This document shows positions 12,195 to 22,073 of a DNA stretch of 43,208 nt, piece after piece. Source of the stretch: Sporosarcina sp. ZBG7A (lineage in GTDB: Bacteria; Bacillota; Bacilli; Bacillales_A; Planococcaceae). The DNA lies in the NCBI RefSeq assembly GCF_000813425.1, contig NZ_JWIB01000041.1, positions 1-43,208 on the forward strand, read 5' to 3'. Position 1 is the stretch's first letter, and every line of letters starts with the position of its first letter. The position numbers and the translations under genes are program-made. Under the pieces are notes generated by a model. The model ran no database searches. It saw nothing but the letters and a program-made list of their open reading frames with translations, and was not told the origin of the DNA.

Positions 12195-13000
12195 GTGAGA
12201 TCAGACAGACCGGCAAAACCGTTGAAGACGCAATCGCCTCTGCGTTAGAGAAATTGAATACTTTGCGGGACCAAGTCGATGTCCAAGTGATCACCAAAGG
12301 GAAGAAAGGTTTTCTCGGCTTTGGTGCAGTAGCTGCCGAAGTAGTAGTTAAACGTCTCCCTGAAGAACCGGTTCAAAATAATTCACCCATTTCAGATGTT
12401 AAGGAAGAAAAGGGTGTTGAAGAACTTGTACAAGAACCGCCTTCCGTTCAAGTTTCTACTATAGAAATAGCCGAAGAACGAACTGGAAAGTTAGATTCCG
12501 AAGCAGAAACTGTCTCAATAGCACTGTCGGAACCCACCTTGACGGACGATGAAATTATCGCAGAAACGAGTGCGTATCTCTCTCAGATTGCAAACGACAT
12601 GGGTGTGGAAGATCTACAACTTACCCATAAAACAGATGGGAAAGTCATTTACTTTCAATTAGAAAGTGAAAAAGCAGCATTTTTAATAGGTAAAAGAGGA
12701 AGTACACTAAATGCGTTACAGCAATTAGCGCAACTAGTAGCGAACAAAGGAACCGGGACTTACAAAGTAGTTCGTGTTGATGTCGGAGATTATCGAGTTC
12801 GTCGTGAACAGGCACTTGTGCAACTTGCAGAACGAATGGCCGATAAAGCCATTCGGAGCGGGCGAAAGGTTCAGCTGGAACCGATGCCCTCGAACGAGCG
12901 AAAAGTCTTGCATCATGCATTAGCAGACCGACTTGACATTGAAACGTACTCTGAAGGCAAAGATCCACGTCGTTACTTAGTGATAGAACCGATTGTTTAA
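12191..13000 (+). CDS. khpB: RNA-binding protein KhpB (Jag/SpoIIIJ-associated)
   Basis: A 269-residue RNA-binding protein with three parts: the Jag-N domain (1-55, with GKKGFLGFG), an acidic linker of about 70 residues, a KH domain (about 125-195, with LIGKRGSTLNALQQLAQ) and an R3H domain (about 205-269, with VRREQALVQLAERMADKA). In relatives it works with KhpA in post-transcriptional control of cell elongation. It starts inside the last codons of yidC (ATGA overlap), so the two are translationally coupled, and is followed by a strong terminator. Confidence 0.94.
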   Translation: MSEIRQTGKTVEDAIASALEKLNTLRDQVDVQVITKGKKGFLGFGAVAAEVVVKRLPEEPVQNNSPISDVKEEKGVEELVQEPPSVQVSTIEIAEERTGKLDSEAETVSIALSEPTLTDDEIIAETSAYLSQIANDMGVEDLQLTHKTDGKVIYFQLESEKAAFLIGKRGSTLNALQQLAQLVANKGTGTYKVVRVDVGDYRVRREQALVQLAERMADKAIRSGRKVQLEPMPSNERKVLHHALADRLDIETYSEGKDPRRYLVIEPIV

Positions 13001-13027
13001 AAAGGGCTAAAAAAGCCCTTTTTTTTA
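12999..13027 (+). terminator. intrinsic terminator after khpB
   Basis: AAAGGGCT pairs with AGCCCTTT (13001-13008/13014-13021), followed by a run of T. It ends the yidC-khpB transcript directly at the khpB stop. Confidence 0.9.
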
Positions 13028-13399
13028 TGCCTTTTTTAGCTGGAGAAGTATAAAAAGACTGCAAAACCTCTAAATCCTTACATTCATTTCATTGAATCGT
13101 CCCCGTATCAAATCACCACAACTCGAATAAAAGTAACTTGATTTGACACGTGAAATTTCCAGTTTTCATGCACCATTTCATGTAGAGAAAACGACATTCT
13201 TATACAAATTCCATTTACTGAAAAGCTGTTGTATCGACATTAAAGAGGAAACAGCCACAAAATTTTCAAGTTATCCACATTTTTTCGTACCACATGCTAG
13301 GACAACAGACCGATTTATGATAAAATTTACTGTTAGATAGTTACGCCTGAAAAATGGTTGTACACATGTGGATAACGAGAAATAGGAAGGTGAGTCAGC
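13028..13399. other. gene-free stretch before mnmE with two DnaA boxes
   Basis: This 372-bp AT-rich gap has no convincing gene. It carries two exact DnaA boxes, 13271-13279 (TTATCCACA, plus strand) and 13367-13375 (TGTGGATAA, minus-strand box), the second only 24 bp before the mnmE start. I could not find a confident sigma-A promoter; GATAAAAT near 13319 is a possible -10. Confidence 0.6.
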
Positions 13400-14785
13400 G
13401 TGCAATTTGATACAATAGCGGCAATTTCGACGCCGATGGGAGAAGGAGCAATTGCGATAGTCCGAATCAGCGGAGATGAAGCTGTTGAAATTGCGGATAG
13501 ATTGTTTCGTTCTCCGTCTGGGAAGCGTTTAGTAGATTCATCGTCCCACACGATTCATTATGGTCATTTGGTGGATCCCTCGACTGACGAAACCGTGGAA
13601 GAGATAATGGTCTCTCTCATGAAAGCGCCGAAAACGTTCACGCGTGAAGACGTAATCGAATTGAATTGTCACGGTGGATTGGTGTCCGTGAATCGAGTAC
13701 TTCGACTGGTACTCCAATATGGTGCACGTTTAGCTGAACCAGGTGAGTTTACGAAGCGTGCCTTTTTAAATGGGCGGATTGACTTGTCTCAGTCAGAAGC
13801 TGTAATGGATTTAATACGAGCAAAAACTGATCGGGCTATGAATGTTGCGTTGAATCAGATGGACGGAAAATTATCTCGTCTGATTGGCGAGTTACGTCAG
13901 GCACTTCTTGAGACACTTGCACAAGTCGAAGTGAATATCGATTATCCAGAGTATGATGACGTAGAAGAAATGACGATTCCGCTCATGATTGAGAAAGGGG
14001 AGTGGGTGCGAAGTGAAATTATTAGGCTTCTCTCAACTTCTTCTCAAGGTAGAATTCTTCGCGAAGGGCTTTCGACAGTTATTATTGGACGTCCGAACGT
14101 AGGGAAATCTTCCTTACTTAACAGCCTTGTCCAGGAAAATAAAGCAATTGTAACTGACATAGCGGGGACAACTCGTGATATTATTGAAGAGTACGTGAAC
14201 GTTAAAGGCGTACCATTAAAATTGGTCGATACAGCGGGTATTCGTGAAACGGAAGATTTAGTGGAACGGATTGGTGTAGAACGCTCTCGACAAGTACTAA
14301 AAGAAGCAGATCTCGTAATCTTGCTGTTGAATGGTTCTGAAGCATTGTCTCCTGAAGACGAACGGTTACTTGAAACGATTCGTCCTATGGATGCAATTAT
14401 TGTTGTTAACAAGACGGACCTACCTCAGCAAATCGATATAGAGACCGTCAACCAATTGGCAGGTCAAAAGCACGTCATTACTACATCTATCCTTCAAGAC
14501 GAAGGCGTAGATGAGCTGGAAGAAACGATTGCAGGTCTATTTTTTGGTGGTGGAATCGAAGCAGAGGATCCGACGTATGTTTCAAACGAGCGCCATATTG
14601 CATTGTTGCATCAAGCGAAAACGTCTATTGAAGACGCTATTCAAGCAGCAGAAGCGCGCGTTCCTATCGATATGATCCAAATTGATATTACACGGACGTG
14701 GGAACTGCTCGGTGAAATTGTTGGAGATACCGTTCAAGACAGCCTCATCAACCAGCTATTCTCTCAGTTTTGCCTCGGGAAATAA
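13400..14785 (+). CDS. mnmE: tRNA modification GTPase MnmE
   Basis: With MnmG this GTPase forms the 5-carboxymethylaminomethyl group on wobble U34 of several tRNAs. The 461-residue protein has a folate-binding N-terminal domain (1-120, including [14 protein letters not shown]), a helical domain, an inserted G domain with G1 GRPNVGKS at 230-237, [13 protein letters not shown] and NKTD, and the C-terminal FCLGK with Cys 458. It starts at GTG with AGGAAGGTGA upstream. mnmG follows after 56 bp. DnaA boxes lie in its leader. Confidence 0.97.
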   Translation: MQFDTIAAISTPMGEGAIAIVRISGDEAVEIADRLFRSPSGKRLVDSSSHTIHYGHLVDPSTDETVEEIMVSLMKAPKTFTREDVIELNCHGGLVSVNRVLRLVLQYGARLAEPGEFTKRAFLNGRIDLSQSEAVMDLIRAKTDRAMNVALNQMDGKLSRLIGELRQALLETLAQVEVNIDYPEYDDVEEMTIPLMIEKGEWVRSEIIRLLSTSSQGRILREGLSTVIIGRPNVGKSSLLNSLVQENKAIVTDIAGTTRDIIEEYVNVKGVPLKLVDTAGIRETEDLVERIGVERSRQVLKEADLVILLLNGSEALSPEDERLLETIRPMDAIIVVNKTDLPQQIDIETVNQLAGQKHVITTSILQDEGVDELEETIAGLFFGGGIEAEDPTYVSNERHIALLHQAKTSIEDAIQAAEARVPIDMIQIDITRTWELLGEIVGDTVQDSLINQLFSQFCLGK

Positions 14786-14841
14786 ACAATTGAACGCGTG
14801 GCTACAGCCATGTGATTCATATACAGGAAGGATGAACGAGC

Positions 14842-16731
14842 ATGCCACAATTTGAAGCAGGCACGTTCGATGTTATCGTAATCGGCGCCGGTCATGCAGG
14901 CGTAGAAGCAGCATATGCATCAGCAAAAATGGGAGCGAGCACACTCGTACTTACCATGAACCTGGATATGATTGCCTTCATGCCATGTAATCCATCACTT
15001 GGAGGTCCTGCAAAAGGGATTGTTGTCCGAGAGATCGATGCATTAGGCGGAGCGATGGGTAAAGTAATCGACAAAACACACATCCAAATGAGGATGTTGA
15101 ATACAGGAAAAGGACCTGCAGTTCGTGCACTTCGAGCGCAAGCAGACAAAGTCCTTTATCAACAAGAAATGAAGCGCATGCTTGAAGACGAAGAACATTT
15201 ATCTCTTCATCAAGGTGTCGTTGAAGAACTGATTGTGGAAGACGGTGAAGTAAAAGGTGTGCTCACGCAAATCGGAGCCATCTATCGAGCGAAAACAGTC
15301 ATTATTACAACAGGGACGTTTTTACGCGGAGAAGTCATCATCGGGGACTTGAAATATTCAAGTGGTCCAAACAACCAGATGCCTTCTATCAAATTAGCAG
15401 ATAGCCTCCGTGACCTAGGTTTCGATACAGTCAGATTTAAGACCGGAACACCTCCACGTGTGAATAGTAATACGGTCGATTATAGCAAAACTGAAATTCA
15501 ACCGGGCGATGATACACCACGTGCATTCAGTTTCGAAACGACTGAATTCATAACAGATCAGCTGCCTTGCTGGTTAACATATACATCACCGTTAACGCAT
15601 CAGCTTATTAACGATAATCTTCACTTATCACCAATGTATTCAGGTGTCATCAAAGGCAAAGGCCCAAGTTATTGTCCATCAATTGAGGACAAGATTGTTC
15701 GCTTTGCTGACAAATCAAGGCATCAAATTTTCCTTGAGCCTGAAGGCCGGAATACACGTGAAATGTACGTTCAAGGATTGTCTACAAGTTTACCTGAGCA
15801 CGTACAACGTAAAATGATTGAAAGTGTCCCAGGGTTAGAGAAGGCTCAAATGCTACGTGCAGGCTATGCAATCGAATATGATGCTATCGTACCGACACAG
15901 CTATGGCCAACACTGGAGACGAAAAAAATCAAGAATTTGTATACTGCGGGCCAACTAAACGGAACATCCGGTTATGAAGAAGCCGCTGCACAGGGCATCA
16001 TGGCAGGTATCAATGCTGCAAGTCGTGTTCTCGGAAAAGAAGAAGTGGTTCTTGGACGAGCTGATGCTTACATTGGAGTCCTAATCGATGACCTTGTAAC
16101 AAAAGGAACGAGCGAGCCTTATCGTCTACTCACTTCCCGCGCAGAATACCGCCTATTGTTGCGTCATGACAATGCGGATTTACGTCTCACTGAAATTGGC
16201 CATACACTAGGTATGATTTCTGATGAGCGGTATGCGAAATTTGTAGTAAAAAAACAACAAATTGAAGAAGAAATTGAGCGGTTACGCAAAGTATCTGTGA
16301 AGCCTGAAGAAGCTGTTCAGGCAATCATTGAAGCGGCAGGTGGAACAGCACTTCGTGAGCCAATGAAAGCCGCAGATCTGTTGAAGCGTCCGGAGATGAA
16401 ATACGATGAAATTAGTAAGGTTGTTCCCCCGGAAACGGCGTGTACACCAGACGTAGCGGAGCAAGTTGAGATTTCTATTAAGTACGAAGGATACATTGAA
16501 AAAGCGATGCAACAAGTAAATCGTATGAAGAAGATGGAGAACAAAAAGATTCCAGATGGCATTGATTATCATGCAATTTCAGGTCTTGCAAAAGAAGCAA
16601 GAGCGAATTTAAGTGATGTACGTCCGTTATCAATTGCACAAGCTTCCCGAACTTCAGGAGTGAATCCAGCAGACATTTCCATCCTTCTTGTCTACATTGA
16701 ACAAGGTAAAATCGCTAAAATATCCGGCTAA
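14842..16731 (+). CDS. mnmG: tRNA modification enzyme MnmG (GidA)
   Basis: MnmG is the FAD-dependent partner of MnmE in U34 modification of tRNA. The 629-residue protein shows the dinucleotide-binding GAGHAGVEA at 15-23, the family motif [13 protein letters not shown], and [11 protein letters not shown], and has the C-terminal helical domain that binds MnmE. The ribosome site AGGAAGG precedes the ATG. It follows mnmE directly and ends at a terminator before rsmG. Confidence 0.97.
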   Translation: MPQFEAGTFDVIVIGAGHAGVEAAYASAKMGASTLVLTMNLDMIAFMPCNPSLGGPAKGIVVREIDALGGAMGKVIDKTHIQMRMLNTGKGPAVRALRAQADKVLYQQEMKRMLEDEEHLSLHQGVVEELIVEDGEVKGVLTQIGAIYRAKTVIITTGTFLRGEVIIGDLKYSSGPNNQMPSIKLADSLRDLGFDTVRFKTGTPPRVNSNTVDYSKTEIQPGDDTPRAFSFETTEFITDQLPCWLTYTSPLTHQLINDNLHLSPMYSGVIKGKGPSYCPSIEDKIVRFADKSRHQIFLEPEGRNTREMYVQGLSTSLPEHVQRKMIESVPGLEKAQMLRAGYAIEYDAIVPTQLWPTLETKKIKNLYTAGQLNGTSGYEEAAAQGIMAGINAASRVLGKEEVVLGRADAYIGVLIDDLVTKGTSEPYRLLTSRAEYRLLLRHDNADLRLTEIGHTLGMISDERYAKFVVKKQQIEEEIERLRKVSVKPEEAVQAIIEAAGGTALREPMKAADLLKRPEMKYDEISKVVPPETACTPDVAEQVEISIKYEGYIEKAMQQVNRMKKMENKKIPDGIDYHAISGLAKEARANLSDVRPLSIAQASRTSGVNPADISILLVYIEQGKIAKISG

Positions 16732-16735
16732 CCCC

Positions 16736-16771
16736 AGCTAATACGGATATGAAGTCCGTATTAGCTTTTTT
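16736..16771 (+). terminator. intrinsic terminator after mnmG
   Basis: A perfect 12-bp stem (16736-16747 with 16755-16766) followed by a T run, placed between the mnmG stop and the rsmG ribosome site. Confidence 0.9.
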
Positions 16772-16786
16772 GAAAGGTGGATTTCA

Positions 16787-17503
16787 GTGAACGAAGAACA
16801 ATTTATTGAAGCGCTGCAGGAAAAGGGAATAACCCTTAATGATCAGCAAATCTCTCAGTTTAATCTGTATTTTAAACTGCTTGTAGAATGGAACGAAAAG
16901 ATGAACTTGACGGCAATTACTGATGCGCCTTCCGTTTATCTTAAACATTTTTATGATTCAATTTCAGCAGCATTTTTCACGGATTTGACGCAAGAGCTTA
17001 CACTTTGTGACGTAGGAGCAGGTGCAGGTTTTCCGAGTATTCCGTTAAAGATTTGCTTCCCGAATTTGCACGTAACAATCGTGGATTCATTAAATAAACG
17101 TATCAATTTCCTTAATGAACTTGCAGATAAGTTGGAATTGGAAAATGTTCGATTCGTCCATGCACGTGCTGAGGATTTCGGACAAAATCCAGTGTACCGA
17201 GAACAGTTTGACATCGTAACTGCACGAGCTGTTGCACGGCTAAGTGTCCTCGCTGAATTATGCGTGCCCGCACTTAAAGTTGATGGACGTTTCATTGCGA
17301 TGAAAGGTGCTGCTGCAGCTGACGAAATGGTTGATGCAAAAAAAGCACTTGAAACTCTCGGCGTTGTGTTAGAAGATAAACATACATTCTCTCTTCCACT
17401 TGAAGAGAGTGAGCGGACTGTGTTTGTTTTCTCAAAAGTTAAAAAAACGCCTAAAAAGTATCCACGAAAACCGGGCATGCCAAATAAGACTCCAATCTGT
17501 TGA
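16787..17503 (+). CDS. rsmG: 16S rRNA (guanine-N7) methyltransferase RsmG (GidB)
   Basis: RsmG methylates a conserved guanine (G527 in E. coli numbering) of 16S rRNA using SAM; loss gives low-level streptomycin resistance in several bacteria. The 238-residue protein has the SAM-binding motif [12 protein letters not shown] at 75-86 and the family start with [20 protein letters not shown]. It starts at GTG with GAAAGGTGG at good spacing. A parS-like site lies just after its stop codon. Confidence 0.96.
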   Translation: MNEEQFIEALQEKGITLNDQQISQFNLYFKLLVEWNEKMNLTAITDAPSVYLKHFYDSISAAFFTDLTQELTLCDVGAGAGFPSIPLKICFPNLHVTIVDSLNKRINFLNELADKLELENVRFVHARAEDFGQNPVYREQFDIVTARAVARLSVLAELCVPALKVDGRFIAMKGAAAADEMVDAKKALETLGVVLEDKHTFSLPLEESERTVFVFSKVKKTPKKYPRKPGMPNKTPIC

Positions 17504-17505
17504 AC

Positions 17506-17521
17506 TGTTTCACGTGGAACA
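17506..17521. other. parS-like site (one mismatch)
   Basis: TGTTTCACGTGGAACA matches the Bacillales parS palindrome TGTTTCACGTGAAACA at 15 of 16 positions. It lies 2 bp after rsmG and about 200 bp before noc, on the origin side of the soj-spo0J operon. Spo0J would bind here and spread as part of origin segregation. Confidence 0.8.
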
Positions 17522-17719
17522 TTGTAGGCCATATAGAAGGAGAGTGATTGTATTGCTCTCTTTCTTACATAGGTTTTCAGTCCATCTCCAATGAAGTGGA
17601 CTGCCGTCAAAACGTTTCAATAAGCATTACATTGAACGAATGATGGATGGAAATCATCCTCTCTGCAGCGACTGTTCGTGTTCACAACAGAGGATAGTCT
17701 TATAAAGGTGGTGTCTGGA

Positions 17720-18583
17720 ATGAAAAATACGTTCTCACGTTTTTTTGGGAATGGAGAAAAAGAACTCCCCCCGCTAGAAGAGGCGGAACCTATGGTGAAT
17801 GAATCCGTAGAACAAATTCAAATAGATCGTATTAAGCCAAATCGTTTTCAACCGCGCACCATCTTCTCTGAAGAGAAAATCGAGGAACTGGCTCGTACGA
17901 TTCATACGCACGGGATCATCCAGCCAATCGTCATACGACAGACTGATGAAGACGCATATGAAATCATCGCAGGGGAGCGACGTTACCGGGCAATGAAAAA
18001 GCTCGGGTGGGAAGAAGTTCCTGCAATTGTTCGTAACTTGGACGATAAAGAAACAGCTTCTATTGCTTTAATTGAAAACTTACAACGTGAAGAACTTACA
18101 GCAATTGAAGAAGCATATGCTTATGAAAAGTTATTAGAGCTTCATGCTCTGACTCAAGAAGCTTTGGCACAACGTTTAGGTAAAGGTCAGTCAACTATTG
18201 CAAATAAAATGAGATTGCTAAAATTGCCAGAAGAAATTAAACAAGCAATTTTGACAAAAGAGTTATCAGAACGTCATGCTCGAGCACTCATTGCGTTGAA
18301 AGATCCTGAACTTCAGAAACAAGTGTTTCAGGAAGCAATAGAAAATGGTCTCAACGTAAAACAACTAGAAGCCAGAATCAAAGAAGTATTAACGCCTCCT
18401 GAGCCAAAAGAAAAAAAGAAAGCTCCACGGAGGAAGTCAGTGAGTAAAGACGTCCGCATTGCAGTCAATACGATTCGCCAGTCGCTAACGATGGTAACTA
18501 AGAGTGGAATTGACCTAACTACGGAAGAGGAAGACTCGGAGGACTATTACACATTTACGGTTAAAATCCCAAAATCAAAATGA
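17720..18583 (+). CDS. noc: Nucleoid occlusion protein Noc
   Basis: Noc is a ParB-like CTP-dependent DNA-binding protein that attaches the chromosome to the membrane and blocks division over it. The 287-residue protein starts [15 protein letters not shown], the short amphipathic membrane-targeting helix that separates Noc from Spo0J. Next come the CTP-binding part with [12 protein letters not shown] and ENLQREELT, a helix-turn-helix region with [21 protein letters not shown] and the C-terminal dimer domain ([12 protein letters not shown]). The start at 17720 has AAAGGTGGTG upstream; an open ATG at 17678 adds 14 unlike residues. The sequence of the recognition helix fits Noc and not Spo0J, and a candidate Noc site is seen before walR. 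Confidence 0.95.
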   Translation: MKNTFSRFFGNGEKELPPLEEAEPMVNESVEQIQIDRIKPNRFQPRTIFSEEKIEELARTIHTHGIIQPIVIRQTDEDAYEIIAGERRYRAMKKLGWEEVPAIVRNLDDKETASIALIENLQREELTAIEEAYAYEKLLELHALTQEALAQRLGKGQSTIANKMRLLKLPEEIKQAILTKELSERHARALIALKDPELQKQVFQEAIENGLNVKQLEARIKEVLTPPEPKEKKKAPRRKSVSKDVRIAVNTIRQSLTMVTKSGIDLTTEEEDSEDYYTFTVKIPKSK

Positions 18584-18598
18584 TAATAGTGTGAAATG

Positions 18599-18628
18599 AC
18601 TCTTGCTTTCAGATGGCAAGAGTTTTTG
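18599..18628 (+). terminator. intrinsic terminator after noc
   Basis: An 8-bp stem (18599-18606 with 18616-18623) followed by TTTTT, about 15 bp past the noc stop. Confidence 0.75.
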
Positions 18629-18729
18629 CTCTGTTATTCATACCATTTACAACACTTTTTTGGTAAACTGATAGATAGAACAAATATGCAAGGATCGAAC
18701 AGCATGTAAGGAAGAAAGCAGGTGCTCGT

Positions 18730-19491
18730 TTGGGAAGAATTATCGCAATAGCCAATCAAAAAGGCGGCGTTGGCAAGACAACTACCTCGGTAAACCTCAG
18801 CGCCTGTCTTGCACATATTGGAAAAAAAGTATTGTTAATTGATACAGATCCACAGGGGAATGCAACAAGTGGGGTAGGTATTAACAAAGGCGACGTCCAA
18901 AATTGTATTTATGACATCTTAATAGATGATGTTCCTATGAAAGACGTGATTTTGCCGACGAAAGTACCTCAATTGGATTGTATTCCCGCAACGATTTCTT
19001 TGGCAGGGGCCGAAATTGAATTAGTATCTACGATTTCAAGGGAAGTTCGCATGAAACATGCCATTCAAGAAATCAAAGCAGATTACGATTACATCATTAT
19101 TGACTGTCCACCATCACTAGGGTTATTAACGATTAACGCTCTGACTGCATCAGATTCTATTATCATCCCAGTGCAATGTGAGTATTACGCACTGGAAGGA
19201 TTAAGTCAGTTGCTCAGTACGATTCGTCTTGTACAAAAGCATTTGAACGAAAATCTTGTCATTGATGGTGTGTTACTCACGATGTTTGATGCGCGTACAA
19301 ATTTAGGAATTCAAGTGATTGACGAAGTAAAGAAATACTTCCAAGACAAAGTATATAAAACAATTATTCCACGGAATGTAAGGTTGAGTGAGGCACCGAG
19401 TCATGGTGAACCGATCATTTTATATGATGCGCGGTCACGTGGAGCGGAAGTTTACTTAGAGCTGGCAAAGGAAGTGGTTCACAATGGCTAA
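18730..19491 (+). CDS. soj: Chromosome partitioning ATPase Soj (ParA)
   Basis: Soj is a Walker-type ATPase that moves origins with Spo0J and, as a monomer or dimer, inhibits or activates DnaA. The 253-residue protein has the deviant Walker A KGGVGKTT at 11-18, DTDPQGNATSG and DCPPSLGLLTINAL, with no N-terminal helix-turn-helix, as in chromosomal ParA. It starts at TTG with GCAGGTG upstream. Its end overlaps spo0J by 8 bp, so the two are coupled. Confidence 0.96.
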   Translation: MGRIIAIANQKGGVGKTTTSVNLSACLAHIGKKVLLIDTDPQGNATSGVGINKGDVQNCIYDILIDDVPMKDVILPTKVPQLDCIPATISLAGAEIELVSTISREVRMKHAIQEIKADYDYIIIDCPPSLGLLTINALTASDSIIIPVQCEYYALEGLSQLLSTIRLVQKHLNENLVIDGVLLTMFDARTNLGIQVIDEVKKYFQDKVYKTIIPRNVRLSEAPSHGEPIILYDARSRGAEVYLELAKEVVHNG

Positions 19492-20326
19492 AGGTCTTGG
19501 TAAGGGTATTAATGCATTGTTTCCAGGAGAGTCGCTTGTAAAAGCAGAATCAGTGGAGCAAATCAATCTTAAAAGTATTACTGTAAATCCGTATCAACCG
19601 AGAAAACGTTTTGATGAGGCTGCAATTCAAGAACTCAGTGCTTCCATTAAAGAACACGGTGTCTTGCAACCCATTATTTTACGTAAAGTCGGATCCGCAC
19701 ATGAAATCGTTGTAGGTGAGCGCCGGTTCCGTGCTGCGAAATTAGCGGGACTTAGAGAAATTCCAGCAGTCGTTCGTCAATTGACAGATGCAGAGTCAAT
19801 GGAACTTGCGATTTTGGAAAATCTTCAACGTGAAGATTTGTCACCGATTGAAGAAGCTGAAGCGTACCAAAACTTAATGGATAGTTTAGGGCTTACCCAA
19901 GAACAACTTGCATTTCGTTTAGGAAAAAGCCGTCCGCATATCGCAAATCATATTCGATTACTCGCACTTCCTGAAAAAGTCCGTAAAGATATTACGGAAG
20001 GGAAGTTATCGATGGGACATGGTCGTACACTACTCGGTTTGCGTAAAAAAGAACAGATTAATATTATCGCTGAAAAGACGATGAAAGAGGGCTTAAATGT
20101 TCGTCAATTGGAAGCGTTAGTTCAAAAACTGAATGAACATGTTTCACGTGAAACAAATAAGAAGAAAGAAAAGAAAGATTTGTTTCTCGTTGAGCAGGAA
20201 ACGACGTTACGTGAACACTTTGGAACAAACGTATCTATTAAGAAAACAAAAAATAAGGGCAAAATTGAAATTGAATTTTTCTCTGAAGAAGATTTTGAAC
20301 GAATATTAGATTTGCTGAATGATTGA
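19484..20326 (+). CDS. spo0J: Chromosome partitioning protein Spo0J (ParB)
   Basis: Spo0J binds parS, slides as a CTP-dependent clamp, stimulates Soj ATPase and recruits SMC. The 280-residue protein has the N-terminal Soj-stimulating segment (MAKGLGKGINALF), the CTPase domain with GERRFRAAKLAG and ENLQREDLS, a helix-turn-helix (QLAFRLGKSRPHIANHIRLLAL) and a C-terminal dimerization domain. The gene contains a perfect parS at 20140-20155, inside the region coding for HVSRET, as in B. subtilis. A long hairpin terminator ends the operon. Confidence 0.96.
   Translation: MAKGLGKGINALFPGESLVKAESVEQINLKSITVNPYQPRKRFDEAAIQELSASIKEHGVLQPIILRKVGSAHEIVVGERRFRAAKLAGLREIPAVVRQLTDAESMELAILENLQREDLSPIEEAEAYQNLMDSLGLTQEQLAFRLGKSRPHIANHIRLLALPEKVRKDITEGKLSMGHGRTLLGLRKKEQINIIAEKTMKEGLNVRQLEALVQKLNEHVSRETNKKKEKKDLFLVEQETTLREHFGTNVSIKKTKNKGKIEIEFFSEEDFERILDLLND
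20140..20155. other. perfect parS site inside spo0J
   Basis: TGTTTCACGTGAAACA is an exact 16-bp parS palindrome. Its position within spo0J is the same as that of a known B. subtilis parS. Confidence 0.95.
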
Positions 20327-20330
20327 ACGT

Positions 20331-20368
20331 GTACCTATTTCGCACTAGCGGAATAGGTACTATTTTTT
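20331..20368 (+). terminator. intrinsic terminator after spo0J
   Basis: A long stem (20331-20343 with 20348-20360) and a T tract directly follow the spo0J stop codon. Confidence 0.9.
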
Positions 20369-20389
20369 AATGGTCGGGAAGTGGTTAAC

Positions 20390-21094
20390 GTGGTGTTTTA
20401 CGGTACGTTAGTGAACGTAGCACTAATTATCGCAGGTGCTTTGATCGGTAGGGTTTTTAAAAATATTCCTGATCGTATGAAACAAACGGTTATGTATGGA
20501 ATTGCACTAGCAGTCATGGCAATAGGAATCCAAATGACATTCGAAAGTACACAATTGCTCATTGTAATTATTAGTATTGTGATTGGTTCTGTAATTGGGG
20601 AATGGATTAACGTTGATAAAATGATGGAACAGGTAGGAAAATGGCTGGAATCAAAAATGCCTGCCCAAAAAAGTGGACAAGGCATTTCCCAAGGGTTCAT
20701 CACAGCGACAATGATTTTTGTTATCGGGTCTATGTCGATAATAGGAGCCATTGACAGCGGGTTACGAAACGATCACGATGTGTTGGTGATGAAAGGGATA
20801 ATCGATGGGTTCACAGCGATCATTCTCAGTTCAACCCTCGGGATCGGAGTCGTTTTTTCAGCAGTACCCGTATTGCTTTATCAAGGACTCATCACATTAT
20901 TTTCTACGCAAATCAGTCGTTTTGTTCCGGACGAACTTCTTGAGCTTTTCATATCTGAGATGACGGCAACAGGGGGTCTTATGATTTTGGCAATTGGACT
21001 TAACTTAATCGGCTTGACTAAGATCCGAGTAGCCAATTTCATTCCCGCTATTCCGGTAGTGGCTTTGATTGTAAGTATCATATACGCGTTTTGA
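20390..21094 (+). CDS. DUF554 family membrane protein
   Basis: A 234-residue membrane protein of the DUF554 (YdfK-like) family, function unknown. About six hydrophobic segments are visible, among them YGTLVNVALIIAGALIG at the start and LMILAIGLNLIGL and FIPAIPVVALIVSIIYAF at the end, with the family-type GSMSIIGAIDSGL in the middle. Two GTG starts are possible: 20381 and 20390. The second gives the family start MVFYGTLVN and has GGAAGTGG at suitable spacing, so I prefer it. The last 90 bp overlap the 3' end of yyaC on the other strand. The gene is not part of the B. subtilis origin order. Confidence 0.88.
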   Translation: MVFYGTLVNVALIIAGALIGRVFKNIPDRMKQTVMYGIALAVMAIGIQMTFESTQLLIVIISIVIGSVIGEWINVDKMMEQVGKWLESKMPAQKSGQGISQGFITATMIFVIGSMSIIGAIDSGLRNDHDVLVMKGIIDGFTAIILSSTLGIGVVFSAVPVLLYQGLITLFSTQISRFVPDELLELFISEMTATGGLMILAIGLNLIGLTKIRVANFIPAIPVVALIVSIIYAF

Positions 21095-21646
21095 CTGTAG
21101 TCGACCATGAGCAAGTTGCAGTGCTCTTGAGATGGTTCGTCCCATTTCATAAGATAGATGAAGCCGTGTGCTTTGAAGAACGGAATGCTCCATAAAGCCA
21201 CCTATATTGACGACCCCTTTTATAGCAATGTCACCAACGGAAGGGAGCTCTTTGCCAACAGCTTTTCCTGGCTGCAATGGACCATCTTGTATAAGGAGAT
21301 GTCCCACAGAATCACTTTTACCCAGGCAAGCGTCAATGGCGACCAGGTATGCATCGGGATGAGTAAAAGCGAGCTCAGTTATTGTTTGTTCAATGTTAAG
21401 TGCATGAAGCGGTTCTTCTAGTGTACCGAGGACACGATAGGGAAAGGATCGAGTTTCTGTCAGTAGCGAGCCAATGAGCGGACCAAGTGCATCACCAGTT
21501 GAACGATCTGTTCCAATACATAGGAATAGGATTTCACGTGTTGTAAAAGGGATATTCTCTAGGAATAATGTGCTCAATTTCCAAACGGCTCCAGTTTCTT
21601 TGTAGTGAATACGTGAGTTCAATTCAGCTTGTTCAAGTTTTTGCAT
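21005..21646 (-). CDS. yyaC: YyaC, spore protease-like protein
   Basis: A 213-residue DUF1256 family protein related in sequence to the spore protease GPR and conserved in endospore formers. The signature CIGTDRSTGDALGPLIGS is at 43-60, with AIDACLG and KELPSVGDIAIKGVVNIGGFMEH following (written here in part). In B. subtilis the gene also lies near spo0J and is linked to the forespore. The ribosome site AGGAG is 7 nt before the ATG. The last 30 or so codons run into the DUF554 gene on the other strand, so the tail is longer than I expect for the family, and no terminator separates the two genes. Confidence 0.9.
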   Translation of the reverse strand: MQKLEQAELNSRIHYKETGAVWKLSTLFLENIPFTTREILFLCIGTDRSTGDALGPLIGSLLTETRSFPYRVLGTLEEPLHALNIEQTITELAFTHPDAYLVAIDACLGKSDSVGHLLIQDGPLQPGKAVGKELPSVGDIAIKGVVNIGGFMEHSVLQSTRLHLSYEMGRTISRALQLAHGRLQSKRVYDTYNQSHYRNSGNEIGYSDLSQAD

Positions 21647-21777
21647 AATCAGGCTCCTGTCTAGGAATAGTAGTAGGAATGTGTGGTGTCCTGCAGTATA
21701 CTCAAAACAAAGCTGGATTATACGTAAATAACTAATCTCAAGCGAAATTATAAGAATGAATGATCGGAGTGAATAGA

Positions 21778-21981
21778 TTGGAAGCGAAGCAATTTGGTAT
21801 CAATGATGTTGTGGAGATGAAAAAACAACATCCATGTGGAACAAATTCTTGGAAAGTCATTCGAATGGGCGCAGACATCCGCATTAAATGCTTAGGGTGT
21901 GGCCATAGTATTATGATTCCACGTAACGAATTCACTAAAAAAATGAAGCGTGTTATCCAGCAAGGACAAACTGAAAACTGA
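21778..21981 (+). CDS. DUF951 family small zinc-ribbon-like protein
   Basis: A 67-residue protein of the DUF951 (YyzM) family, function unknown. The conserved core is DVVEMKKQHPCGTNSWKVIR, followed by DIRIKCLGCGHSIMIPR; the Cys in HPCG and the CxxC plus His suggest a metal site. I chose the TTG start at 21778, which has GGAGTGA 6 nt upstream and gives the family N-terminus MEAKQFGINDVVEMKK; an ATG at 21760 adds six residues without a better ribosome site. It lies just before ychF, a pairing common in Bacillales. Confidence 0.9.
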   Translation: MEAKQFGINDVVEMKKQHPCGTNSWKVIRMGADIRIKCLGCGHSIMIPRNEFTKKMKRVIQQGQTEN

Positions 21982-22073
21982 ATGGACAGAAAGACGTTCT
22001 CTCCTTATAATGGAAGAGCTGCATTGAATAATCGAACATAATAAATTGGTATAGATGAAAGGTTGGGAAAGTT

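Noticed and set aside
12645..13064. Minus-strand open frame opposite khpB
   Set aside because: No ribosome site or family match; it is a shadow of a well-supported gene.
13143..13158. A CACGTGAAA core resembling parS before mnmE
   Set aside because: Only about 11 of 16 positions match and the left arm is wrong.
21525..21540. TTTCACGTG inside yyaC as a third parS
   Set aside because: The right arm does not match; it is coding sequence.
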